This document shows positions 1 through 5,971 of a DNA stretch of 5,971 nt, piece after piece (position 1 is the first letter of the stretch; each line of letters starts with the position of its first letter). The translations under genes and the position numbers were made by a program. The notes beneath the pieces are model-generated. The model was not told the DNA's origin and ran no database searches. It was given only the letters and a program-made list of their open reading frames with translations. The DNA is from Bacteroidales bacterium UBA1182 (GTDB lineage Bacteria > Bacteroidota > Bacteroidia > Bacteroidales > Bacteroidaceae): assembly GCA_002310015.1 (NCBI GenBank), contig DBYQ01000056.1:12043-18013 (forward strand), given 5' to 3'.

Positions 1-1550
1 ATGATATCCGGACCGGTTACCAGATCGTTTGTGGGATAGTAGTAGTTGATCTCCTTGTTGTCGGGGTTGTTGATGCCGTCAAAGAGGCTGATAGGCCACA
101 GCCATGAGCTGAACCATGTATCCAGCACATCCTCATCCTGACGCAGATCGGCAGCGGTAAGACTATTGTCACCGCTCTTGGCACGTGCCAGCTCAACTGC
201 CTTATCGATTGTCTCGGCCACTACAAAACCGCCCTTGGGCATAAAGTAGGCCGGAATACGGTGTCCCCACCAGAGCTGGCGGCTTATGCACCAGTCCTTG
301 ATGTTCTCTAACCAGTTGCGGTAGGTGTTCTTGTACTTGGGCGGATAGAACTTGAGCTCATCGTTCATAACAGGAGGCAGAGCCATATCGGCAAAGTGCT
401 GCATCTTGAGGAACCACTGCATTGAGAGCTTGGGCTCAATTACGGTGTCCGGGTTACGCTCGCTGTAACCTACCTTGTTGGTGTAGTCCTCCATCTTCTC
501 TAAAAGACCGGCGGCATCCAGGTCTATGGCAATCTGCTTCTTTACTGCAAAACGGTCCATGCCGATGTAAAGGCCGGCTTTCTCGCTCAGGGTGCCGTTA
601 TCATTGAATATATCGATGGTCTCAAGGTTGTACTTCTCACCCAGCATATAGTCATTGACATCATGAGCAGGGGTTACCTTAAGGCAACCGGTACCGAACT
701 CAATGTCAACATAATCATCCTCAATTACAGGAATCACACGGTTCACCAGAGGTACTATCACCTTGTGACCCTTGAGCCAGCCGTTCTTGGGATCGGCCGG
801 GTTGATGCACATGGCGGTATCACCCATGATGGTCTCGGGACGTGTGGTGGCAACCACTGCGTAGTAGCCCTTGGCATCCTTGTGTACAATCTCACCCTCT
901 GCACCGGTGGTCTTTACAGGATTCTCGGCTGCATCGGCAACATAGTACTTGAGATAGTACAGCTTGCTGTGTTCCTCCTTGTAAACTACCTCCTCATCAC
1001 TCAGAGCGGTCTGAGCCTTGGGGTCCCAGTTTACCATACGTACGCCGCGATATATCAGACCCTTGTTGTACAGATCAACAAACACCTTGATTACGCTCTC
1101 TGAACGCAGGTCATCCATGGTAAAAGCGGTACGATCCCAGTCACAGCTGCAACCCAGACGGCGCAACTGCTTGAGGATAATGCCTCCGTGCTCCTCTTTC
1201 CACTCCCATGCGTGCTTAAGGAACTCCTCACGGGTAAGGTCTGTCTTCTTTATTCCCTGGGCTGCAAGCTTGCCTACAACCTTAGCCTCAGTAGCTATTG
1301 ATGCGTGGTCTGTACCGGGTACCCAGAGAGCGTTCTTGCCCATCATGCGGGCACGGCGCACCAGGATATCCTGGATGGTGTTGTTGAGCATATGTCCCAT
1401 ATGCAGCACACCTGTCACGTTTGGTGGCGGAATGACGATTGTATATGGCTCACGGCCGTCCGGCTCTGAGTGGAAAAACTTGCCATCCTCCCAATACTTG
1501 TACCATTTTCCCTCCACATCGGCAGGGTTGTATTTGCTTGCTAATTCCAT
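1..1550 (-). CDS. valS: Valyl-tRNA synthetase, N-terminal 516 codons (runs off left edge)
   Basis: This class I aminoacyl-tRNA synthetase attaches valine to tRNA-Val in the cytoplasm and hydrolyses mischarged Thr-tRNA-Val. Visible in the translation are the PPPNVTG...HMGH nucleotide-binding signature (HMGH at residues 50-53), [10 protein letters not shown] just after it, the editing-domain motif TTRPET (235-240) followed by [16 protein letters not shown], and the return to the catalytic core with [14 protein letters not shown] (420-433) and [10 protein letters not shown] (from 477). The frame is open to the window edge, ending in LVTGPDI. The KMSKS loop, anticodon-binding domain and C-terminal coiled coil of the roughly 870-residue family are therefore outside the window, and this is not a truncated gene. 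The ATG at 1548-1550 is chosen because it lies about 25 nt behind a consensus promoter and gives the usual short N-terminus ([20 protein letters not shown]). The gene is divergent from mazG. Identification is secure. Confidence 0.97.
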   Translation of the reverse strand, partial: MELASKYNPADVEGKWYKYWEDGKFFHSEPDGREPYTIVIPPPNVTGVLHMGHMLNNTIQDILVRRARMMGKNALWVPGTDHASIATEAKVVGKLAAQGIKKTDLTREEFLKHAWEWKEEHGGIILKQLRRLGCSCDWDRTAFTMDDLRSESVIKVFVDLYNKGLIYRGVRMVNWDPKAQTALSDEEVVYKEEHSKLYYLKYYVADAAENPVKTTGAEGEIVHKDAKGYYAVVATTRPETIMGDTAMCINPADPKNGWLKGHKVIVPLVNRVIPVIEDDYVDIEFGTGCLKVTPAHDVNDYMLGEKYNLETIDIFNDNGTLSEKAGLYIGMDRFAVKKQIAIDLDAAGLLEKMEDYTNKVGYSERNPDTVIEPKLSMQWFLKMQHFADMALPPVMNDELKFYPPKYKNTYRNWLENIKDWCISRQLWWGHRIPAYFMPKGGFVVAETIDKAVELARAKSGDNSLTAADLRQDEDVLDTWFSSWLWPISLFDGINNPDNKEINYYYPTNDLVTGPDI

Positions 1551-1579
1551 AGAATAATACCTGTATCTAAAATTGCCTG

Positions 1580-1610
1580 CAAAGATAATGCAAACAAGAG
1601 TAATAACAAA
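1580..1610 (-). promoter_or_regulatory. valS promoter, Bacteroidota consensus
   Basis: Read on the minus strand, TTTG (1610-1607) is followed after exactly 19 bp by TATCTTTG (1587-1580), matching the Bacteroidota primary-sigma consensus TTTG-N19-TAnnTTTG at every defined position. Transcription would start near 1573-1576, leaving a leader of about 25 nt before the valS ATG. The -33 box lies inside the palindrome at 1604-1621. The match is seen directly; the promoter activity is inferred. Confidence 0.8.
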
Positions 1611-1621
1611 CTAGTTTGTTA
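1604..1621. repeat. 18-bp perfect palindrome in the valS/mazG divergent region
   Basis: TAACAAACTAGTTTGTTA is an exact inverted repeat with no spacer. It contains the valS -33 box (CAAA on the plus strand, 1607-1610) and, in its other half, a plus-strand TTTG (1615-1618) that could serve as the -33 box of a mazG promoter. Perfect dyads overlapping promoter boxes are typical binding sites for dimeric regulators, but no regulator is encoded beside it, so an operator role is inference. The lack of a loop makes an RNA terminator unlikely. Confidence 0.6.
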
Positions 1622-1645
1622 ATTACCGAGTGCAGCTTATCTTCA
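1615..1645 (+). promoter_or_regulatory. Weak candidate distal mazG promoter
   Basis: TTTG at 1615-1618 is followed after exactly 19 bp by TATCTTCA (1638-1645), which matches TAnnTTTG except in its last two bases. It would start transcription near 1651 and give a leader of about 50 nt before mazG. The exact spacing and the position of the -33 box in the palindrome favour it; the two mismatches count against it. Confidence 0.3.
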
Positions 1646-1675
1646 ATTAACACTTAAAGGTACGGATTTTTAGTG

Positions 1676-1683
1676 TAATTTTG
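1676..1683 (+). promoter_or_regulatory. Candidate proximal mazG -7 box
   Basis: TAATTTTG matches the Bacteroidota -7 consensus TAnnTTTG exactly. The bases 19 bp upstream (CTTA at 1653-1656) are a poor -33 box. A start near 1689 would leave a very short, AT-rich leader of about 12 nt before the mazG ATG at 1701. It may act alone or together with the distal candidate at 1615-1645. Confidence 0.45.
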
Positions 1684-1700
1684 CGCTAAAATATAATAAT

Positions 1701-2483
1701 ATGCACACTAGAGAAGAGAAGATACAGGCTTTTGGGCGCTTGCTTGACATAATGGATGAGCTCAGGGAGAAGTGCCCTTGGGATAGTGTCCAAACCAATG
1801 ATTCACTGCGTCAGAACACCATTGAGGAGGTCTTTGAGCTTTGCGATGCCATAATGAAAGACAACAAGGCCGATATCTGCAAGGAGCTGGGCGATGTCCT
1901 GCTGCACGTGGTTTTCTATGCAAAGATTGGCAGCGAGACCGGCGATTACGATATCAAGGACGTTTGTGACAAACTTTGCGACAAGCTCATCTACCGCCAT
2001 CCGCATATCTACGGCACTACCAATGTAAACGGTGCAGAGCAGGTGCTGCAGAACTGGGAACAGCTCAAGCTCAAAGAGAAGGGTGGTAACAAGCGTGTGC
2101 TGGCCGGTGTCCCCGATGCCCTGCCCTCAATCATCAAGGCTTTCCGCATTCAGGAAAAAGCAGCCCACGTTGGTTTTGACTGGGACACCCCACAAGAAGC
2201 CTTTGAGAAAGTTCGTGAGGAATACGGAGAACTTGCCCATGAGATTGAAGCCGGCGATAAGCAAAAAGCCGAGCAGGAGCTGGGTGATCTGTTGTTCGCC
2301 ATCATAAACGTGGCCCGCTTATATAAAATTCATCCCGATGATGCTTTGGAGCGCACCAATAAGAAATTCATTTCACGTTTCAATTATGTTGAAGAAAAGG
2401 CTCTCAGCCAGGGTCGCCAACTGAAAGACATGACACTCCAGGAGATGGATGCTCTCTGGAATGAAGCCAAGAAAACCTTATGA
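1701..2483 (+). CDS. mazG: MazG nucleoside triphosphate pyrophosphohydrolase
   Basis: The 260-residue product matches the length of E. coli MazG (about 263) and its two-domain all-alpha NTP pyrophosphatase layout. It hydrolyses (d)NTPs to the monophosphate and pyrophosphate in the cytoplasm and is regarded as a nucleotide-pool house-cleaning enzyme. The N-terminal domain shows CPWDSVQT (25-32), the Mg-binding helix pair E42-E43-x-x-E46 and E62-x-x-D65, then RHPHIYG (99-105). A linker with GVPDALPSIIKAFRIQEKAAHVGFDW leads to the second, catalytic domain with E173-E174-x-x-E177 and E193-x-x-D196. The C-terminus ends in the family-typical MDALWNEAKK. Both metal-binding sets are intact. The ATG at 1701 gives the normal N-terminus and has no obvious Shine-Dalgarno sequence. 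The gene is the first of a two-gene operon; its stop overlaps the next start. Confidence 0.95.
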   Translation: MHTREEKIQAFGRLLDIMDELREKCPWDSVQTNDSLRQNTIEEVFELCDAIMKDNKADICKELGDVLLHVVFYAKIGSETGDYDIKDVCDKLCDKLIYRHPHIYGTTNVNGAEQVLQNWEQLKLKEKGGNKRVLAGVPDALPSIIKAFRIQEKAAHVGFDWDTPQEAFEKVREEYGELAHEIEAGDKQKAEQELGDLLFAIINVARLYKIHPDDALERTNKKFISRFNYVEEKALSQGRQLKDMTLQEMDALWNEAKKTL

Positions 2484-3637
2484 ACCAAGAACTTAAGAAT
2501 AGGAAATCCAACATCCGGAATCTTTTTGACGAATACGGCGTTGACGCCATCCTTTTAGCCTGCAACATGAGTCTGCTCTACGTGAGCGGACGCATCATCA
2601 GCGGTTACATCTACCTGAGCCGTGACGCAGACATGATGTTTGTAAAGCGCCCCAACAACCTTAAAGGTGACGGCATATACAGCATACGTAAACCTGAACA
2701 GATACAGGAGATTCTTACCCAGGCCGGCATCCCCGCCCCTGCCACGCTGGCTCTTGAGGCCGATGAACTCACCTACAGTGAATACACCCGCCTTGCCGCC
2801 TGTTTTCCCAACAGCAAGATTCTCCCTGCAGCCACACAGATCATCCACCGCGCACGCACCATCAAGAGTGCACTGGAGCTTGACATATTCCGCCGCACGG
2901 GTCTGGCCCACACCAAGGCCTACAACCGCATCCCCTCCCTGTTCCGCCCCGGCATGACCGATGTGGAGCTCTCCATTGAGATTGAGCACGCCATGCGCCA
3001 GGAGGGTATGCTTGGACAGATACGTATATTCGGGCAGTCCATGGAGCTCTTTATGGGCAGTCTTTTGGCCGGTGATAACGCGGCAGCCCCATCACCCTAT
3101 GACTTTGCTCTGGGTGGTGCCGGGACCGATGCCTCACTCCCCGTTGGCGCCAACGGCACCCCGCTTCTGGAGGGTCACAGCCTGATGGTTGACATAGGCG
3201 GTAACCTCAACGGCTACCTTAGTGACATGAGCCGCACCTACTCAGTAGGCAGACTGCCGGACGAGGCTTATGCTGCTCATGAGGCCTGCCTTGCTGTGCA
3301 GAAGGCTTTTGAGGAGAATGCCCGACCGGGCGTCATTGCCCAGGACCTCTACCAGATGGCTCTGGAGATTGTTACCAAGGCTGGTTTTGCGGATTACTTT
3401 ATGGGAACCGTACAGAAGGCAGGATTCATCGGTCATGGCATCGGCCTTGAACTCAACGAGCAACCGGTGTTTGCTCCGCGCTCCAAGACACGCCTTGAAT
3501 GCGGAATGGTGTTTGCCCTTGAACCCAAGATAGTTCTCCCCGGCATCGGCCCCGTAGGTACTGAGAACTCCTGGATCGTAAATTCAGATAAACTGGAAAA
3601 GATTACTCTCTGTCCTGATGAGATTATTGATCTTTGA
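2480..3637 (+). CDS. M24-family metallopeptidase (Xaa-Pro peptidase-like)
   Basis: The 385-residue cytoplasmic protein has a creatinase-type N-terminal domain (about 8-125) and a pita-bread M24 domain (about 135-375). M24 enzymes such as aminopeptidase P and prolidase use two metal ions to cleave peptides next to proline. All five metal ligands are visible: D238 (MVDIGG), D249 (LSDMSRTYSVG), H319 (GHGIGLEL), E348 (ALEPK) and E362 (GTEN). The second-shell histidines of E. coli aminopeptidase P (H243 and H361) appear to be replaced by V222 (in LPVGAN) and N326 by my hand alignment. This resembles an M24 subgroup with a PVGAS-like segment, so substrate and even peptidase activity are uncertain. 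The start ATG overlaps the mazG stop as ATGA, implying translational coupling. No signal peptide is visible. It ends 11 bp from the convergent higA stop. A specific symbol such as pepP or pepQ is not justified. Confidence 0.88.
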   Translation: MNQELKNRKSNIRNLFDEYGVDAILLACNMSLLYVSGRIISGYIYLSRDADMMFVKRPNNLKGDGIYSIRKPEQIQEILTQAGIPAPATLALEADELTYSEYTRLAACFPNSKILPAATQIIHRARTIKSALELDIFRRTGLAHTKAYNRIPSLFRPGMTDVELSIEIEHAMRQEGMLGQIRIFGQSMELFMGSLLAGDNAAAPSPYDFALGGAGTDASLPVGANGTPLLEGHSLMVDIGGNLNGYLSDMSRTYSVGRLPDEAYAAHEACLAVQKAFEENARPGVIAQDLYQMALEIVTKAGFADYFMGTVQKAGFIGHGIGLELNEQPVFAPRSKTRLECGMVFALEPKIVLPGIGPVGTENSWIVNSDKLEKITLCPDEIIDL

Positions 3638-3648
3638 CAGACAAGCAC

Positions 3649-4014
3649 TTATAGTCCTAGTACTACGCTGGGACTTATATTGAGCTCCTTTGACATTTTA
3701 CGAGCCTGTTTTAGGGTAGGCTCTGTTTTGCCGGAGAGTATTTCACTGACTTTTGAGGGGTTCATACCTAGAATAGATGCAAGCTTGGTCTGGGTAATAC
3801 CCATCTCAAACATACGCAGTTTAAGAATCTCCACCAATGTGGGCTTTCCAACAGGATAGTGAATATCCTCATAATCTGCTACAAGATTTGAGAGCAGGAC
3901 AAGTTCTATGCTATTCTTATCATTAGTAGGAGTATCATTGTCAACGACCTTAAGCAATTCTTCAATGCGCTCCATTGCACAGTTGTACTGTATTTCATTT
4001 TCAATTGCTGTCAT
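3649..4014 (-). CDS. higA: HigA-type antitoxin, XRE-family HTH
   Basis: This 121-residue protein is the likely antitoxin of a type II toxin-antitoxin pair: it would bind and neutralise the HigB toxin and repress the operon. The N-terminal half (about 1-55) is acidic, with segments such as MERIEELLKVVDNDTP and ELVLLSNLVADYED typical of Bacteroidota HigA. The C-terminal half (about 60-115) is a Cro/C1-type helix-turn-helix: LVEILKLRMFEMGITQTKLASILG, then NPSKVSEILSGKTEPTLKQARKMSKEL, with the recognition helix around 85-95. The ATG at 4014 lies one base after the higB stop (TGA-T-ATG), indicating translational coupling. The toxin-first order is usual for higBA and the reverse of most TA operons. 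It is AT-rich relative to the flanking genes and converges on the M24 gene. Family assignment is by sequence recall; neutralising activity is inferred. Confidence 0.9.
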   Translation of the reverse strand: MTAIENEIQYNCAMERIEELLKVVDNDTPTNDKNSIELVLLSNLVADYEDIHYPVGKPTLVEILKLRMFEMGITQTKLASILGMNPSKVSEILSGKTEPTLKQARKMSKELNISPSVVLGL

Positions 4015-4015
4015 A

Positions 4016-4312
4016 TCAAATATTCTTTATATCGTCCAATTTATCATATTCATCATGAGTTCCAATGAATCTTATATATACCATCTTCACCTTGAACAAC
4101 ACTAGTGCTATCAGTCTGTAATTGTTTCCTTTTATATTAAAAACAACCCTGTTGTTACCAACAAAATCAGCAGAATTGAATGTCTTTTTTATTTGGGCAA
4201 AATTATCCCATTCAGCTTTTTCTGTCTTTTCATACCACTCTTCCAATGCCGTTTCGGCATCTTTGTTTGACTGATAAAAGAGTACAAGCGTTTTCTTAGC
4301 AATGATTCTCAT
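4016..4312 (-). CDS. higB: HigB-type toxin, RelE-like mRNA interferase
   Basis: The product is a 98-residue basic protein of the HigB toxin family. Characterised members of the RelE/HigB fold cut mRNA on the ribosome and inhibit translation until bound by HigA. The family pattern is clear: MRIIAKKTLVLFYQ at the N-terminus, EEWYEKTEKAEW (24-35), the conserved core FVGNNRVVFNIKGNNYRLI (50-68), and VYIRFIGTHDEYDKLD (78-93) at the end. The ATG at 4310-4312 is preferred over an in-frame upstream TTG at 4364-4366, because the TTG falls inside the predicted promoter and would add 18 residues foreign to the family. The chosen start lies about 35 nt behind the predicted transcription start. An ATG-AAA-TGA mini-ORF overlaps it. 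The gene is first in the operon with higA. Toxicity is not shown by the sequence itself. Confidence 0.92.
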   Translation of the reverse strand: MRIIAKKTLVLFYQSNKDAETALEEWYEKTEKAEWDNFAQIKKTFNSADFVGNNRVVFNIKGNNYRLIALVLFKVKMVYIRFIGTHDEYDKLDDIKNI

Positions 4313-4352
4313 TTCATGATATGGTTTTATGTGTTCGTAATTAAAGATGATG

Positions 4353-4383
4353 CAAATATACAACAATATTTCTAAAATTCAAA
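4353..4383 (-). promoter_or_regulatory. higBA promoter, Bacteroidota consensus
   Basis: On the minus strand, TTTG (4383-4380) is followed after exactly 19 bp by TATATTTG (4360-4353), a full match to TTTG-N19-TAnnTTTG. Transcription would begin near 4346-4349 and give a leader of about 35 nt before higB. Its presence means higBA can be transcribed independently of the upstream GH30 gene. It overlaps the inverted repeat at 4371-4403. Confidence 0.8.
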
Positions 4384-4403
4384 ATATAATTCTGGATTTT
4401 AGA
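4371..4403. repeat. Inverted repeat at the higBA promoter, possible HigA operator
   Basis: TCTAAAAT at 4371-4378 and ATTTTAGA at 4396-4403 are exact inverted copies separated by 17 bp; one further outward-facing pair inside the arms (C4380 and G4394) also matches. The arms bracket the -33 box of the higBA promoter. HigA antitoxins of the XRE class autoregulate by binding such dyads, so this is the best operator candidate in the region. The sequence is very AT-rich, which raises the chance of a fortuitous repeat. Confidence 0.4.
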
Positions 4404-4433
4404 AGAGACATCTGCAGACAATTGAGTAAATGC

Positions 4434-5933
4434 TCACTTTGTGCGGATCAAGAAGGTTGTGACGGAGTTGGGAGCCAGTGTGGTTTCCAGCTTTTTTTCT
4501 TTGATCTTTCTCAGGTCGGATTCGGCCCAATGTTCACCGTCGGCAAACTGACCGCTGGTTCTGATTTGCTTTACATTTCCTTTAGGCTTGAATGCGCTCA
4601 GGTCTATAGTCAGTTCCTTATCCTGAGCGGTGGTGTTGGTGCAGACTATGGTGAGCTGCTTTTTGTTTATGGCAGCCAGGGCTTTGACTCCCGAGCGGCG
4701 GTCTGTGGGACAGAGAATCAGGGTGGAGCCGGGACGGATGTAACGGCTGAACTGGCCGAATGCGTAGTATTTCTGGGTTAGCAGAATCTCACCGGTGTCG
4801 TGGTTGGCGCAGGCGGTTCCCCAATAGCCTCCCTGAGTGCGCAAGGGGCCTCCATCACGACGACCCATGTAACCATCCTTGCTTATATGGGTGTCTATCA
4901 CCTGCCAGAGTACCCAGGCCGATGGCTCAAGGGCCTGGATATCAGTTATTATCTTTTCTGCAAGCCACAGGCCGGCAGCCATCTCACCTGCGTTCTGTCC
5001 GGCGGTTCCGTTTCCATCTACCTCACTCATCCAGAGGTTTATCTTCTCATCCTTGGCCAGCTGACCCATCTCACGGATGCTGTTGGTGCCGTAGGTGTGC
5101 ACGCTGATGCGGTTTATGGCGGCACGGGCATCAGGGGTTAGGGTTTGGATCTCCTCTATCTGCTTGCCGGGGTTGGTCTCATCACTGGTGGTGAGGATGA
5201 TATCCTTAAGGCCATAACGGTTCAGTGCCTCACGAGTCAGTACCAGCAGTTTGGACTGGGCCTCACCGGCATCAATGTGACAGCCCTCCTGCTTGTAGTT
5301 CATGGCGGGCCAGTAGTTGGTATTGGGCTCATTCATAGGTGATACGCTCTTTACATTGAGTTTCATCTCACGGGTCATATAGTTAGCCACGTGAGCCATG
5401 TACTCGGCAAAGTCATCGTATTCATCGTCCTTTATGTTGTTCTCCTCAGCCTTGAAGTTACCTGTGGAGCAGCCGCTGTTGGTCATGAAGTATGGCGGTG
5501 AGTTGCTGAATATCTCCAGATAGGCATCCTGTCCAGCTGCTTTCATTGCGGCTTTAACCACATTCAGCTGGCGGGCATCGGCAGTATAGTCATATTTGCG
5601 TTCACCGTTTTCATCTATATACATCCAACCGGGTACATCGCTGTCGGTGCGGGTAATATGATGATGCGTAGGGTCATCACCTCCCCCCACGTTGTAGCGC
5701 ATAATGTTCAGGCCAAGACCCTGCTTGACATCAAAGAACAGCGCTGCACTCTTGGCTGTAAGAGTTTCGTTATACCCGATGCGGTTAGCCCACCAGCACA
5801 GACTGGTACCCCATCCTTCCCAATATCCGCCATTGGTTTGAATGGCGTTGTCCTTAGACACTTTTATTACCGTACTCTCGGCATGGCAAACCATACTGGT
5901 AGCCAGCAACAAAACAAATGCGATTCTTCTCAT
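4434..5933 (-). CDS. Secreted GH30-family glycoside hydrolase, endo-beta-1,6-galactanase-like
   Basis: The 499-residue precursor starts with a classical signal peptide (MRRIAFVLLLATSMVCHA, cut probably after A18). C16 lacks a lipobox context, so periplasmic or extracellular location is expected rather than lipidation. The (beta/alpha)8 barrel shows WEGWGTSLCWWAN (38-50), GLGLNIMRYNVGGG (from 72), NSPPYF (144-149), the acid/base E202 in SPMNEP, HTYG (279-282), the nucleophile E304 in LWMSEVDGNG and WVLWQ (340-344). A C-terminal beta-sandwich fills about 391-499. GH30 enzymes are retaining glycosidases. The GWGTSLxWWA and GLGLNIxRYNVG segments recall fungal and bacterial endo-beta-1,6-galactanases (subfamily 5), which attack arabinogalactan side chains; that substrate is inferred. 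The ATG at 5931-5933 is preferred to the in-frame TTG at 5952-5954 because it gives a compact signal peptide. No SusC/SusD or regulator gene is in view. Its stop lies 121 bp upstream of higB on the same strand. Confidence 0.9.
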   Translation of the reverse strand: MRRIAFVLLLATSMVCHAESTVIKVSKDNAIQTNGGYWEGWGTSLCWWANRIGYNETLTAKSAALFFDVKQGLGLNIMRYNVGGGDDPTHHHITRTDSDVPGWMYIDENGERKYDYTADARQLNVVKAAMKAAGQDAYLEIFSNSPPYFMTNSGCSTGNFKAEENNIKDDEYDDFAEYMAHVANYMTREMKLNVKSVSPMNEPNTNYWPAMNYKQEGCHIDAGEAQSKLLVLTREALNRYGLKDIILTTSDETNPGKQIEEIQTLTPDARAAINRISVHTYGTNSIREMGQLAKDEKINLWMSEVDGNGTAGQNAGEMAAGLWLAEKIITDIQALEPSAWVLWQVIDTHISKDGYMGRRDGGPLRTQGGYWGTACANHDTGEILLTQKYYAFGQFSRYIRPGSTLILCPTDRRSGVKALAAINKKQLTIVCTNTTAQDKELTIDLSAFKPKGNVKQIRTSGQFADGEHWAESDLRKIKEKKLETTLAPNSVTTFLIRTK

Positions 5934-5971
5934 AACAGCGCGAAGATAGCACAAAAGGATCGTTTCCCTGT

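Noticed and set aside
663..1557. Two long overlapping plus-strand open frames (663-1103 and 1018-1557)
   Set aside because: They lie antisense to valS, whose translation shows continuous family motifs, and their own translations show no recognisable domain or sensible composition.
2555..2989. 144-codon minus-strand open frame opposite the M24 gene
   Set aside because: It is the shadow of a well-supported coding region and its translation is a low-complexity Gly/Ala/Val-rich product with no recognisable motif.
3653..3675. Short inverted repeat AGTCC/GGACT at the end of higA, as a terminator between the convergent genes
   Set aside because: The stem is only 5 bp with a 13-base loop and no following T-run on either strand, and it lies inside the higA coding region.
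1701..4312. A functional stress system linking mazG and the toxin-antitoxin pair, by analogy with E. coli mazEF-mazG
   Set aside because: Here the pair is HigBA rather than MazEF, on the opposite strand, and separated from mazG by the M24 gene; nothing in the sequence ties them together.
4313..4366. An 18-residue N-terminal extension of HigB from a TTG codon
   Set aside because: The TTG lies within the predicted -7 to -33 spacer, upstream of the expected transcription start, and the family normally begins at MRII.
4404..4436. Small stems (TCTGCAGA, TGAG/CTCA) downstream of the GH30 stop as a terminator
   Set aside because: The stems are too short and lack a clear T-run, so no terminator can be supported; read-through into higBA stays possible.
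4347..5342. Several plus-strand open frames opposite the GH30 gene, the first also covering the higBA promoter
   Set aside because: The GH30 reading on the minus strand is convincing end to end, with signal peptide and catalytic motifs; the plus-strand products are shadows.
5941..5948. Possible GH30 -7 box (TATCTTCG on the minus strand)
   Set aside because: It has one mismatch to consensus, no -33 box at 19 bp, and would start transcription almost on the ATG; the true promoter may be beyond the window.
5934..5954. A 7-residue N-terminal extension of the GH30 protein from a TTG codon
   Set aside because: The downstream ATG gives a compact classical signal peptide (MRR followed by a hydrophobic stretch); the TTG start only adds MCYLRAV.

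Overview
The window reads as a chromosomal segment of a Bacteroidota bacterium, probably from the Bacteroidales (Bacteroides/Prevotella-like). Two intergenic regions carry exact copies of the Bacteroidota housekeeping promoter (TTTG, 19 bp, TAnnTTTG). Start codons generally lack a strong Shine-Dalgarno sequence, and the proteins resemble Bacteroidota relatives from memory. No database search was possible.

Layout. Positions 1-1550 (minus strand) hold the N-terminal 516 codons of valyl-tRNA synthetase; the rest lies beyond the left edge. A 150-bp divergent intergenic region (1551-1700) carries the valS promoter, candidate mazG promoters and an 18-bp perfect palindrome. On the plus strand follow mazG (1701-2483), a nucleoside triphosphate pyrophosphohydrolase, and an M24-family metallopeptidase-like gene (2480-3637) whose start overlaps the mazG stop. 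Eleven bases further on, a convergent minus-strand toxin-antitoxin operon begins: higA antitoxin (3649-4014) and higB toxin (4016-4312), with toxin first in transcription order, a consensus promoter at 4353-4383 and an inverted repeat around its -33 box. Upstream on the same strand is a secreted GH30 glycoside hydrolase (4434-5933), related to the endo-beta-1,6-galactanase branch. Its promoter region runs off the right edge.

How the parts relate. valS, mazG and probably the peptidase are housekeeping functions: tRNA charging, nucleotide-pool cleaning and peptide turnover. The higBA pair is markedly more AT-rich than its neighbours and sits between the peptidase and the GH30 gene, which suggests an acquired module. 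The GH30 gene has no SusC/SusD partner in view, so whether it belongs to a polysaccharide utilisation locus cannot be judged here.

I found no evidence for a wholly new system. The most interesting points are the palindrome in the valS/mazG divergent promoter region, the M24 protein that keeps all five metal ligands but seems to lack the two accessory catalytic histidines, the putative HigA operator, and the apparently isolated GH30 enzyme.
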